Source: Deltaproteobacteria bacterium tcs-42
Lineage (GTDB): Bacteria; Desulfobacterota; Desulfuromonadia; Desulfuromonadales; Geopsychrobacteraceae
DNA: 33,432 nucleotides
Direction: 5' to 3'
Assembly: GCA_002049545.1 (NCBI GenBank)
Contig: LLYT01000022.1
Span: forward strand, 1 to 33,432
The notes under the pieces: generated by a model
The model's input: the letters and a program-made list of their open reading frames with translations, nothing else
Database searches by the model: none
What the model was told of the DNA's origin: nothing
Shown: one piece after another, positions 1 to 7,518 of the stretch
Position numbering within the stretch: the first letter of the stretch is position 1
Layout of the letters: every line of letters starts with the position of its first letter
Position numbers and translations under genes: made by a program

Positions 1-76
1 CGGATGCGGGAAAACCGCATGTCCGGTGGCAACGGAGGGCTTGGTCTTGGTGACAGGGCCATTCTATTCTCTGATT
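1..76 (+). mobile_element. 3' end of a group II intron (partial domain V plus domain VI)
   Basis: Bases 1-26 fold like group II domain V lacking its first few bases: lower stem CGGA/TCCG, a two-base TG bulge on the 3' side, upper stem TGCGG/CCGCA and a GAAAA loop. Bases 41-65 can form a domain VI-like helix with an unpaired A at 61, a candidate branch point. The intron 3' end is uncertain, either near 67 (CTAT) or near 76 (CTGAT). The second choice puts the 3' exon directly in the MITE end (TGTTCACCACC here, TATTCACCACC in the empty copy at 20196-20342). The rest of the intron and any reverse transcriptase lie outside the window. Confidence 0.65.
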
Positions 77-218
77 GTTCACCACCACTACTGATAGGGG
101 CTTGTGGTACCCATGGAAAGGGCGTCTGTCGCCACGGACGGCGACAGTCGAACGGCCATGGACGGCGCAAAGTGGCCCTTGGAATGGGTGCCTCAAGGCA
201 TTGCTGAACAGTTACGTT
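77..218 (+). repeat. MITE-like repeat, copy A
   Basis: This segment is nearly identical, with about two mismatches noted by eye, to the reverse complement of 20196-20342. Its right end, read inward, is AACGTAACTGTTCA. The complete copy has AACGTAACTATTCA at the opposite end, so the element appears to have 14-bp terminal inverted repeats. It has an internal hairpin, CTGTCGCC/GGCGACAG. Its left end here is interrupted where the intron sequence stops. A short open frame runs through it but has no recognisable protein family. Confidence 0.7.
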
Positions 219-235
219 ATGTGTTTGATTTATAA

Positions 236-2218
236 TTAATTTATCAATAAATAGATTGCTCCACCCGTCGCAGTGGCAGCTGCGAGAAACAGGGGGATGC
301 TGTAATAGAGATAGCGGGTTGTCAGGTGCTCTTCAGAGTGAGTTTCGGTAATGATCAGGGGGCGTCCCTTCTTTTTACCGATGACAATATGCTCTTCCTG
401 TTTTTTACGTTGTTGTTTATTTTGCAGTGATTCCCGCATAACCTTGTCTTCAACTGCAGCGCGGGCCACATCCCATTCATCAGTACTGATTCTGCCATCA
501 CCATCACGATCAAATTGTTGCAGATTTTGTGGATCGCTTTTCAGTTCGCGCAGTGCTGCAATTTTTTGCTCTGTCAAGTTGCCCTTTTTGGTGCGTTTGA
601 CCGATGCATAGCCGAGCACGTAGAGGAGGGTGCCATCAACTATAACTTCTTCAACCCATTTGTCATCGCTGTCGTCACCAAGGCGCATCAAGCCGACCTG
701 TCCCGGGACTCCTTCTTGCTTTGAACCGGCACTGACCCGGCATCCCGCCGGATCAATTTCAACCCGTCCGGTCTCGTCTTCGAGTAGAAACGGAACATTG
801 TCGCTGCTGCTGATACGACTGACCCGCCACTGATTGTTGCGATCCCGGCGGTACTTTGTGAGTCGATAGAAAACACAAGGGGTGTTTGACATGGGTGAAA
901 TCAGGGCATAACTACGAATAGCTTGCCCTTTCACCTCAACCATACCCATTGCGACCGAACGAACCTTGCTGGTTGGGGTATTTTCCATCTGCCGTTTCAT
1001 CCGCAGAAAATAGAACGCATACCAGAACATCAGCATGGCCATGGCCAAGGGGAGTGCCCCCGACGCAAAAGTGTGATATGCCAGCTTGCTTGAGTAGTCT
1101 CCACCATCTATTCCAGCGATACCGACAAAGAGGAGAAAAAGGACTGCCCCTGCTCCGCCGAACCAGAAACCAGGTTTAGACCAGCCCGATCCAGATTTCG
1201 CAGGAGGAGGAGAGGGGAGTCCTGTGTCGGCTGGCTGGGGGGACTGGCTTGGTATTTCATGTTCAACGTCTGTCGCTTTATCGATTTCGTCACCGATTTC
1301 TTTGACAACCGGGTGTATCTCATCCAGATGCCCTTCGGCAGCCAGAGTCGGATTCTGTGTCAGTATGGCTGAGCTGACGACACCGGCAAGGTCATTTTCG
1401 CTATTGGGTTGTGATGGTTTGACCGGTTGTGCTTTTATCAGGTCGGCCATCAGCCAACCGTAGCGAGCCAGACTGAGAAGGTTCTGTCGCTGTGTCTCCG
1501 GGTTTTCCAGATCATCGCGTCGAATCATACAGCCGGGTAGATTAACCAGACCGAAATCGGTTTGCAGATGAAACTCCCCCGCATATTCCTGGGCCAGGGT
1601 GAGAATTTTATCCAGATTTTGCTTACTGCTGACAGTCGCAAGTTCCCCCAGCCCCTTCGGATCAAATTTGCCGGGGAAAATACGCACTGCGTCTGCGACC
1701 TGGCGGTTGTCATCAAGAAGATAGAGGTCAAGAACCGGTTTTCCCTGCAGGATAATCTTGTGAACCTTGCTCTCTTCCAAGTGGCGAATATCGTCTTTGC
1801 CGCGATAAGCATGGCTGGAGAGGAGTTGTTTGACACTTTTATCTGCCAGCTCTCCGGTCGTTTCGGCAAAAATGGCGAGAATAGTTGCCCCCCTGGGAAA
1901 GATGACCTCTTTTTTCTGACAGCCAAAGGTGATTCGATCGGAACTGATCTGCAGATTGAAGATTCTCCGGGGGACGAAGCCGGACTTGGAGGGTTCAACC
2001 AGCCAGTGGCTAAAGCCTGTGTTTTGTAGAAAGTCTGAAATTTTTTCCAGTGTTTCACGCTTCCCTTTGGTCAGCAGGGATAATCCTTGACCAGTCAGTC
2101 GCTGACGACACTGGTAGATATCAAGCTGAAAATTTTGCGACAGCTCTTTGAGAATTTCAGGCAGATTTTCTGGGGGTTTTTGTTGTTGTTCAATGATCAG
2201 ATAGTTTATTTGAGACAT
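236..2218 (-). CDS. Membrane protein with GIDE-type domain and an EF-hand
   Basis: The 660-residue protein has an N-terminal ~260-residue part I cannot assign. A Pro/Ser-rich linker (about 320-345) follows, then membrane segments at about 351-370 and 385-405. Residues 415-545 resemble the GIDE domain (named for a eukaryotic mitochondrial E3 ligase): the charged VRSVAMGMVEVKG start, the TPCVFYR motif near 446-452 and the following DETG segment. Residues 570-581 are a textbook EF-hand loop with D570, D572, D574 and E581, and a final membrane segment lies at 637-658. It has no RING finger, so ubiquitin ligase activity should not be inferred. Calcium binding is an inference from the loop. The start ATG is at 2218; no operon partner is evident, as arfB upstream is about 114 bp away on the same strand. 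Function unknown. Confidence 0.8.
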   Translation of the reverse strand: MSQINYLIIEQQQKPPENLPEILKELSQNFQLDIYQCRQRLTGQGLSLLTKGKRETLEKISDFLQNTGFSHWLVEPSKSGFVPRRIFNLQISSDRITFGCQKKEVIFPRGATILAIFAETTGELADKSVKQLLSSHAYRGKDDIRHLEESKVHKIILQGKPVLDLYLLDDNRQVADAVRIFPGKFDPKGLGELATVSSKQNLDKILTLAQEYAGEFHLQTDFGLVNLPGCMIRRDDLENPETQRQNLLSLARYGWLMADLIKAQPVKPSQPNSENDLAGVVSSAILTQNPTLAAEGHLDEIHPVVKEIGDEIDKATDVEHEIPSQSPQPADTGLPSPPPAKSGSGWSKPGFWFGGAGAVLFLLFVGIAGIDGGDYSSKLAYHTFASGALPLAMAMLMFWYAFYFLRMKRQMENTPTSKVRSVAMGMVEVKGQAIRSYALISPMSNTPCVFYRLTKYRRDRNNQWRVSRISSSDNVPFLLEDETGRVEIDPAGCRVSAGSKQEGVPGQVGLMRLGDDSDDKWVEEVIVDGTLLYVLGYASVKRTKKGNLTEQKIAALRELKSDPQNLQQFDRDGDGRISTDEWDVARAAVEDKVMRESLQNKQQRKKQEEHIVIGKKKGRPLIITETHSEEHLTTRYLYYSIPLFLAAATATGGAIYLLIN

Positions 2219-2332
2219 TTTTACAACCTGGTCAGATTAATAGATTTGGTTAATTTATAACAACTAGGAAATTGTGGCAAGAAATATTAAAAAAATATTA
2301 AAAGTGGAGTTTTCAGACAGCGAAACAATCGT

Positions 2333-2752
2333 TCAATGGGGCACTTTTTGCCGCAACTCTTTGATTTTTCCACGGATCTTTTTCTGGTCGACTCGTTTTC
2401 TGATCGAAGTTTTACTCGGGCGGGTTCTTTTTCGCGGCTTTTGCGTGACCATGGCCGATTGAATCATGGTTTGCAACATCAGCAGTGCATTGGTTCGATT
2501 TTGTTCCTGACTGCGAGTTTGTTGTGATTTGATGATAATGACGCCATCTTTGTTGATTCGGTGATCGGAAGACTGTTGCAACCGGAATTTCAAGTATTCG
2601 GGCAGGGAGGAGTTTTGGCTGTCAAAACGGAGGTGAATTCCGGTGGAAACTTTATTGACGTTTTGTCCCCCGGCCCCTTGTGAACGGATAGCGGTTAATT
2701 CAATTTCTTGTCTGGGGATAAAAATATTGTCAGATATTTGTATGTCGCTCAT
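2333..2752 (-). CDS. arfB: Alternative ribosome-rescue factor / peptidyl-tRNA hydrolase ArfB
   Basis: This 139-residue protein hydrolyses peptidyl-tRNA on stalled ribosomes without a stop codon. The catalytic GGQ motif is at residues 28-30 in the context RSQGAGGQNVNK, as in RF-1-type hydrolases. The C-terminal 35 residues are strongly basic, matching the tail that ArfB/YaeJ threads into the empty mRNA channel. Its length matches the ~140-residue family and excludes a full release factor. A GTG five codons upstream (2767) keeps the frame open, but AAGGA is well spaced for the ATG at 2752, which also gives the usual family N-terminus. It appears to be a single-gene unit. Confidence 0.93.
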   Translation of the reverse strand: MSDIQISDNIFIPRQEIELTAIRSQGAGGQNVNKVSTGIHLRFDSQNSSLPEYLKFRLQQSSDHRINKDGVIIIKSQQTRSQEQNRTNALLMLQTMIQSAMVTQKPRKRTRPSKTSIRKRVDQKKIRGKIKELRQKVPH

Positions 2753-2807
2753 CCCGGTTCCTTTCACCTTTTCTTCAGTATGCCAGATTGTACTGCAGGC
2801 CGCCAGA

Positions 2808-3122
2808 TTACGGACCTCCTCGGCAGCAACTAAAAGGGTAATGAATAGTCCTCCTCAACTGGCCAGGGTTGATGTCAGGGGGGGGCGCATCGGCGGTGGC
2901 AAGAGAGTGGATAATTTCAAAGGCTCCGTACAATTCACCAGCTTTCCAGCCTTCCATGCGGGAACCGGTCGGGTCGCGCCCATTGGCATTGCCCCAATAC
3001 TCCTCATGCGCCAGGGGGATATGGGGGTGAACTGCCGGTTTGGGCTGAATGTCATTGCTAAGGGGTATGTACGCAATCAGATACGCTGGTGTTCTGTTAC
3101 TGGTATCGTATCTTTTTGCGTG
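2808..3122 (-). pseudogene. Unassigned open frame, possible decayed gene
   Basis: The interval 2753-3183 holds no confident gene. On the minus strand one frame stays open from after a TAG at 3123-3125 to a stop at 2808, about 104 codons, and its residue composition looks protein-like, with a WGNANGRDPTGSRMEGWKAG segment. It has no ATG before 2957 and no clear ribosome-binding site, and I do not recognise a family. A run of eight C residues near the 3' end could mark a frameshift. It may be a gene remnant or chance. Confidence 0.2.
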
Positions 3123-3183
3123 CTAACGTATATATTATGGTGATGGGGAATAGGTTGTGACTGATGCAAAGCAAGGCAGGGCG

Positions 3184-3450
3184 ATGAACTGGCAGGTCTA
3201 TATCATCCTTTGTTCGGATGATTCATTTTATACCGGTATAACCATTGATGCGCAACGGCGCTTTGCCCAGCACACCGCCGGGGCAGGGGCCAAATACTTT
3301 CGTGGTCGTCAGCCGCGATGTCTGGTTTATTTGGAGAACAACCATGACCGCAGTAGTGCCAGCCGTCGCGAGTTCCAGATCAAACAGCTGTGCCGCGATG
3401 ATAAACAACGCTTGATTGCATCGTCTTGCAATCAATTAGAGAAAAATTGA
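3184..3450 (+). CDS. GIY-YIG nuclease-fold protein
   Basis: This is an 88-residue single-domain GIY-YIG protein of the YhbQ/UvrC-N-like type, probably cytoplasmic. The variant core motifs VYI (5-7) and YTGIT (16-20) are followed by the usual basic stretch, with R25/R26 and H30, and by E63 in the SRREFQIK helix, the expected metal-binding glutamate. Most of its length is the domain, as in the UPF0213 family. A GTG at 3157 would extend it by nine residues, but GGCAGG just before the ATG at 3184 and the family start favour the shorter form. Biological role is not settled for this family; DNA nicking activity has been reported for some relatives. Confidence 0.85.
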   Translation: MNWQVYIILCSDDSFYTGITIDAQRRFAQHTAGAGAKYFRGRQPRCLVYLENNHDRSSASRREFQIKQLCRDDKQRLIASSCNQLEKN

Positions 3451-3475
3451 TAGACCCCCGTTATCAAGGTGAATT

Positions 3476-3718
3476 ATGTCTCAAGAGAAAACCGGCCATC
3501 ACGAAGAAGGGATCGAAGTTCCGTACGATCAGATCCCCCCGGATACCCTGCAGAGGATGATTCAGGAGTTTGTGACCAGAGATGGTGCGGATTGGGGCGA
3601 CGTTGGTTGCACGCTGGAAGATAAGGTTGAGCAAGTTCTTCAGCAACTGAGAAACAGGAAAGTCAAAGTTGTGTTCGACCTGACATCACAAACGGCTAAC
3701 TTGGTTGTCTGCCGCTGA
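3476..3718 (+). CDS. YheU family (UPF0270) protein
   Basis: This is an 80-residue soluble protein matching the small YheU/UPF0270 family: an N-terminal IEVPYDQIPPDTLQRMIQEFV segment, an acidic middle with RDGADWGDVGCTLEDKVEQV, and a C-terminal strand ending in NLVVCR. Relatives are about 70-75 residues, so this one has a short hydrophilic N-terminal addition (residues 1-12). No enzymatic motif is visible and the family function is unknown. It lies 25 bp after the GIY-YIG gene on the same strand, so the two may be co-transcribed. AAGGTG lies just upstream of the ATG. Confidence 0.85.
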   Translation: MSQEKTGHHEEGIEVPYDQIPPDTLQRMIQEFVTRDGADWGDVGCTLEDKVEQVLQQLRNRKVKVVFDLTSQTANLVVCR

Positions 3719-3755
3719 TAGCCAGCAGTTGTCACTTATTTTGTAGCGCTGATTC

Positions 3756-3784
3756 TTGACGATCAACAGGTTCTCCTGCAGAAT
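3756..3784 (+). promoter_or_regulatory. Candidate sigma-70 promoter for the AMP nucleosidase gene
   Basis: The -35 box is TTGACG at 3756-3761 and the -10 box is CAGAAT at 3779-3784, with a 17-bp spacer. It lies about 75 bp before the start codon in a 140-bp gap. The -10 box matches the consensus at only four positions, so support is moderate. Confidence 0.35.
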
Positions 3785-3858
3785 AACTTTTTTCGTCAAT
3801 AGAGCTCATGGCCTTTGTGTGATTCTCTATTTCATCTATCGATAATCGGGAGAGCATC

Positions 3859-4632
3859 ATGGTTGAGCGTCTGCAGATTACCAAGAACTGGTTGCCTCGG
3901 TACACCGGAATGGCACTTGATGCCTTTGGCGACTACATTTTGTTGACCAACTTCCGTCACTATGTCGACAAGTTTGCTGAAAAGTTTTCGTGTGATATTC
4001 AGGGTGAAAACAGGCCGATGCAGTCGGCAACCAACAGTGCTGGTCTGACCATCATCAATTTCGGCATCGGCTCAGCAAATGCTGCCACGATCATGGATTT
4101 GCTCAGTGCCATACAGCCAAAGGGGGTGCTGTTTCTGGGTAAATGTGGCGGGCTGAAGAAGTCGACCGAGATTGGCCACTTTATTCTGCCGAATGCCGCC
4201 ATTCGTGGCGAGGGGACCAGTAACGATTATTTCCCCGCTGCGGTCCCGGCGCTGCCATCGTTTAAGCTGCACAAGTTTGTTTCTGAAAAAATCCTTGAAC
4301 ATGGCCACGATTACCGTACCGGTGTTGTCTACACGACCAATCGACGCATCTGGGAACACGATCCGGCGTTTCTGGGGAAACTCAAAACAATGACCAGTAT
4401 TGGTATCGATATGGAGACCGCAACAATTTTCATTGTCGGTCACTACAATGTTATTGCTCGTGGTGCCCTTTTGCTGGTTTCAGATGTGCCACTGACTCCC
4501 GAGGGGGTGAAAACCGAGGAGTCGGATCAGCAGGTGACAGAAACATGGGCGAATAGCCATCTGCAGATCGGTATTGATGCAATGACTGAAATTGGGGAAA
4601 AGGGGGAGAAGATCAAACATTTTCTGTATTGA
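3859..4632 (+). CDS. amn: AMP nucleosidase, short form
   Basis: The predicted reaction is AMP + H2O to adenine + ribose 5-phosphate in the cytoplasm, adjusting the adenylate pool. The 257-residue protein is a nucleoside phosphorylase-fold enzyme: INFGIGSANA (66-75), the LFLGKCGG loop (91-98), the DMET motif (184-187) whose glutamate would contact the ribose, and the SDVPLTPEG segment with D209 as likely base-interacting acid. It lacks the ~200-residue N-terminal domain of E. coli Amn, matching the short family. A GGGAGA ribosome-binding site precedes the ATG. The DUF454 gene follows 34 bp later. Another nucleoside phosphorylase specificity is possible, but the overall sequence fits Amn best. 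Confidence 0.85.
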   Translation: MVERLQITKNWLPRYTGMALDAFGDYILLTNFRHYVDKFAEKFSCDIQGENRPMQSATNSAGLTIINFGIGSANAATIMDLLSAIQPKGVLFLGKCGGLKKSTEIGHFILPNAAIRGEGTSNDYFPAAVPALPSFKLHKFVSEKILEHGHDYRTGVVYTTNRRIWEHDPAFLGKLKTMTSIGIDMETATIFIVGHYNVIARGALLLVSDVPLTPEGVKTEESDQQVTETWANSHLQIGIDAMTEIGEKGEKIKHFLY

Positions 4633-4666
4633 TCGTTGGGTTATGCGTGACAGGACAACAACCGTG

Positions 4667-5086
4667 ATGGACTCTTCTTCCCGAAAAAATCCACAACAAT
4701 TCAACCCGGTCTTACGCTGGTGTTTGTTGTCAGCTGGATTCACTTCGATTGTTGTGGCGATTGTTGGCATTTTCTTGCCAGTGTTGCCAACTGTCCCTTT
4801 TCTGCTCCTTGCTTTAGGCTGTTTCGCCCGCAGCTCTGAGCGTCTTTACACCTGGTTGATTGATCATACCCATTTAGGCCCTCTGGTCCGCCCTTACCTG
4901 CAAGGGGGTGGCATCTCTCGTGGTGCCAAGGTGAAAGCGATTACTCTGATCTGGGTCGGTATCACAATCTCTGTCGTGTTTTTTCTCGAGATTATTTGGG
5001 TGCGACTAACTTTGCTCGCTATCGCTTTTGGCGTGACCTTCTATCTACTCTATCTTCCAACGCAAAGAACTGACGATCATGAATAA
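4667..5086 (+). CDS. DUF454 (YbaN-like) inner-membrane protein
   Basis: This is a 139-residue integral membrane protein. After about 18 polar residues come hydrophobic segments at about 18-45 and 100-130, separated by the family signature: GIFLPVLPTVPFLLLALGCF, then ARSSERLYTWLIDH and a basic loop. The FLPVLPTVPF and CFARSS elements are diagnostic for DUF454/YbaN. Molecular function is unknown. An in-frame ATG lies at 4643; the ATG at 4667 is preferred because AGGA lies about 11 bases upstream and the resulting N-terminus matches the family. It sits closely behind amn and is probably co-transcribed. Confidence 0.88.
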   Translation: MDSSSRKNPQQFNPVLRWCLLSAGFTSIVVAIVGIFLPVLPTVPFLLLALGCFARSSERLYTWLIDHTHLGPLVRPYLQGGGISRGAKVKAITLIWVGITISVVFFLEIIWVRLTLLAIAFGVTFYLLYLPTQRTDDHE

Positions 5087-5312
5087 GCAGAAGATTCTAT
5101 TTCAGTGTGCGGACAAATTTCTGTCGCAGGCAGATTTGCGAAGGCACGATATTGCTTGCAGCATAATCGGCCTTTCCGGGAAATTTATGGGTCGGTTCAT
5201 ATTTGAATGCAGGCAGTTCGCGGTTAAGACAGTCTTGACACTCCGTTCATGGGTGAATAGACTTCGGCTGACTTTTGCATTCGATTCCGTGAAGGAGAAT
5301 CCATATGAATAG
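5079..5312 (+). CDS. Doubtful 77-residue open frame
   Basis: This frame starts with an ATG overlapping the last 8 bases of the DUF454 gene and ends overlapping the first 8 bases of the YchJ gene, which fits translational coupling. The product is basic, with a Cys and several Phe, but shows no membrane segment, motif or family I recognise. It could simply be open sequence in a 218-bp intergenic gap. Confidence 0.2.
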   Translation: MNKQKILFQCADKFLSQADLRRHDIACSIIGLSGKFMGRFIFECRQFAVKTVLTLRSWVNRLRLTFAFDSVKENPYE

Positions 5313-5784
5313 CTGTCCCTGTGGTAGCGTCAACGATTACGCTGTCTGTTGTGAACCAATAATCACCGGAAAAGTCGTTGCTGAAACAGCTGAACAATTG
5401 ATGAGGGCGCGTTATTCAGCCCACGTCAAGGTTGATATCGATTTTATTTATAATAGTACCCATCCAGATTATCGTGAGGACTACGATCACAAAGGAACCA
5501 AAGCCTGGGCCGAGAAGTCTCAATGGCATGGCCTTGAGATTCTCGGGACGACTGCTGGAGGGGCGGAAGACGATCAAGGCGAGGTTGAGTTTATCGCCCG
5601 CTTTCGCGATAAGGATGGTGTCCGTAGCCACCATGAGCACGGTCAATTCAAGCGGAAGAGGAAAAAGTGGTTGTTTACCGAGGGGCGGATGGTCAAGTCG
5701 CAGCCGATCAGCGTCAGCAAAATCGGGCGCAATGATCCTTGTCCTTGTGGGAGCGGGAAAAAATATAAAAAGTGCTGTGGCTGA
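5305..5784 (+). CDS. YchJ family (UPF0225) protein with SEC-C motifs at both ends
   Basis: The 159-residue protein has one SEC-C zinc-binding motif at the N-terminus (C4, C6, C15, C16) and another at the very C-terminus ([18 protein letters not shown]). Between them is the NTF2-like YchJ core, including the [21 protein letters not shown] segment. SEC-C motifs bind zinc and, in SecA, contact SecB and the ribosome; the role of YchJ itself is unknown. Length and order match the family. The start ATG follows AAGGAG with good spacing. It is the last gene of the plus-strand cluster; the 247 bp that follow hold only weak hairpins and a short REP-like fragment near 5938-5964. Confidence 0.9.
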   Translation: MNSCPCGSVNDYAVCCEPIITGKVVAETAEQLMRARYSAHVKVDIDFIYNSTHPDYREDYDHKGTKAWAEKSQWHGLEILGTTAGGAEDDQGEVEFIARFRDKDGVRSHHEHGQFKRKRKKWLFTEGRMVKSQPISVSKIGRNDPCPCGSGKKYKKCCG

Positions 5785-6031
5785 AAATTGGATGGCTATG
5801 TTTTTTTGCGAGGGCATCATAATTTCGAGGGGCTCGCTTTGGCAACCCCACTTCCTGCCTTATCTCAACTATCTCTGAACCCCTCCATTATTGCGGATAA
5901 CTTTCTCCGGCTAGTTTATCTCCGGAGATTTACAAGGGTTGGCACTGCCCACCAAATGGTTGACTGAATTTCGACAATTCCTGAAGAGGGGAAACCGATG
6001 ATGCCGAAACTCGATAAAATTATGCTGATGG

Positions 6032-6745
6032 TTATCCTCCCAGATAAGCCTCTTTGACCTTGGGGTCATCGAGCAGGTCTGAGGCCTTGCCTTCAAGAAC
6101 CAGATTGCCATTTTCCAGTACATAGCCACGCTGGGCAAACTTGAGTGCCAGTCGGGCATTCTGCTCGACCAGCAGGATTGTAGTGCCGTTACGGTTGATC
6201 TCTTTGAGGGCCTCAAACATGTCGAGCATCAGCAGTGGCGCCAGTCCCATTGATGGCTCATCAAGAATCATGATCTTTCTACCGCTCATATAGGCACGAC
6301 CGACCGCGAGCATCTGCTGTTCACCACCGCTCAGAGTATCGGCGAGTTGATCCATCCGTTCGTCGAGGCGGGGAAAGAGGTCAAAAACCCACTTCCGATC
6401 CCTTTCTACTTCGCTGGAATCCTTACGGGCAAACGCAGAGAGGGTCAGGTTTTCACTGACGGTCAGGTTGCCGAAGATCATCCTCCCTTCGGGGACGTGG
6501 GAAATCCCGAATTTGGAAACGACCTTATCGGTGGTGTACTTGAGTAGATCGTTATTTTCAAACTCAATCTTTGTGCCGGGTTCCGATGGTATCATCCGTG
6601 AAATTGCCCGGAGTGTGGTACTTTTCCCGGCACCGTTGGCTCCAATAATAGTGACAATCTCACCCTGCTTCACCGAGAAATTGATTCCGTGCAGCGCTTT
6701 GATTTTGCCGTATGAAACGGCAAGGTTTTCCACGACCAGTTGCAT
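6032..6745 (-). CDS. livF: Branched-chain amino-acid ABC transporter ATPase LivF
   Basis: This is one of the two cytoplasmic ATPases that power high-affinity import of leucine, isoleucine and valine. In the 237-residue protein the Walker A motif is GANGAGKS (35-42), the ABC signature LSGGEQ (138-143) and Walker B IMILDEP (158-164). The SMGLAPLL segment and the VEQNARLAL switch region are characteristic of LivF rather than LivG. Its ATG overlaps the livG stop by one base (TGATG), so translation is coupled. It is the last gene of the operon. Exact substrate cannot be set from the ATPase alone; relatives carry amides, urea or aromatic acids. Confidence 0.95.
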   Translation of the reverse strand: MQLVVENLAVSYGKIKALHGINFSVKQGEIVTIIGANGAGKSTTLRAISRMIPSEPGTKIEFENNDLLKYTTDKVVSKFGISHVPEGRMIFGNLTVSENLTLSAFARKDSSEVERDRKWVFDLFPRLDERMDQLADTLSGGEQQMLAVGRAYMSGRKIMILDEPSMGLAPLLMLDMFEALKEINRNGTTILLVEQNARLALKFAQRGYVLENGNLVLEGKASDLLDDPKVKEAYLGG

Positions 6746-7518
6746 CAGTGAATATCCTCCTTACCCAGATAGGCTTCAATAACCTTGGGGTTGTTCTGAA
6801 TTTCTGCCGGGGGACCTTCGGCGATCACCTCACCGAATACCAGCGTCTGTACCGATTCACACAGTTCCATGACAAACTTCATCCGGTGTTCGATCAGAAA
6901 AATAGCGACTCCAAAGTCACGGTGAACCTGGCGAATAATTTCAATCATCCGGTTCAATTCATCAGGGGTCATTCCCGCAGTCGGTTCATCAAGGAAGAGG
7001 ATTTTCGGGTTGGTCGCCATCGCTCGCGCCATTTCAACCCGCCGTTGGGCGCCGTAGGGCAGATTGCCGACCAGCTGGTCGGCGAAACGACCGACGTCGA
7101 AAAGATCAAGCAGCCGCCGAGAGTTTTCAATCACTTCCCGCTCACGTTTGTGACATTTAGGCGAGCCCAGAAAAGCTCCAAACAGGCTGTAATCAAGCCG
7201 TGAGTAATGTGCCATGCGGATGTGATCGAGGACGTTCATATGGCGCCACAGTGCCAGATTCTGGAATGTTCGACCCAGCCCCTTATCGGCTATCCGGTGG
7301 ACTTCCAGCCCCTTGATATCTTCCCCTTCAAGTTCAATGGTTCCTTCTGTCGGGGTGTGAACTCCGGTAATCAGATTGAAGGTTGTGGTTTTGCCGGCAC
7401 CGTTGGGCCCGATCAAGCCGTAAATCTGTCCCGCCTCGATTTCCAGATTGAAATTATCAACAGCGCGCAGGCCGCCGAAAAAATGAGTCATATTTTTTAC
7501 TTTGAGCAGTGGTGCCAT
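6745..7518 (-). CDS. livG: Branched-chain amino-acid ABC transporter ATPase LivG
   Basis: This 257-residue cytoplasmic ATPase partners LivF. Walker A is GPNGAGKT (37-44), the Q-loop lies in GRTFQNLALW (82-91) and Walker B is ILFLDEP (173-179). The signature is degenerate, LPYGAQ (153-158), where most LivG proteins have LSYGQQ. The insert between Q-loop and signature and the GMTPDELNRM segment are LivG hallmarks. The C-terminus ends in the usual NPKVIEAYLG. The start codon overlaps the livM stop by one base (TAATG). Confidence 0.95.
   Translation of the reverse strand: MAPLLKVKNMTHFFGGLRAVDNFNLEIEAGQIYGLIGPNGAGKTTTFNLITGVHTPTEGTIELEGEDIKGLEVHRIADKGLGRTFQNLALWRHMNVLDHIRMAHYSRLDYSLFGAFLGSPKCHKREREVIENSRRLLDLFDVGRFADQLVGNLPYGAQRRVEMARAMATNPKILFLDEPTAGMTPDELNRMIEIIRQVHRDFGVAIFLIEHRMKFVMELCESVQTLVFGEVIAEGPPAEIQNNPKVIEAYLGKEDIH

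Noticed and set aside
1525-2058. 177-codon minus-strand frame within the GIDE protein gene
   Set aside because: It is an out-of-phase shadow of the 660-residue gene, which has recognisable domains, and it has no family features.
5830-5848. GGGG/CCCC hairpin after the YchJ gene as terminator
   Set aside because: The stem is four base pairs with no T-tract.
6745-7518. LPYGAQ signature in LivG considered as inactivating
   Set aside because: LivG proteins commonly have a relaxed signature, and Walker A and B are intact.
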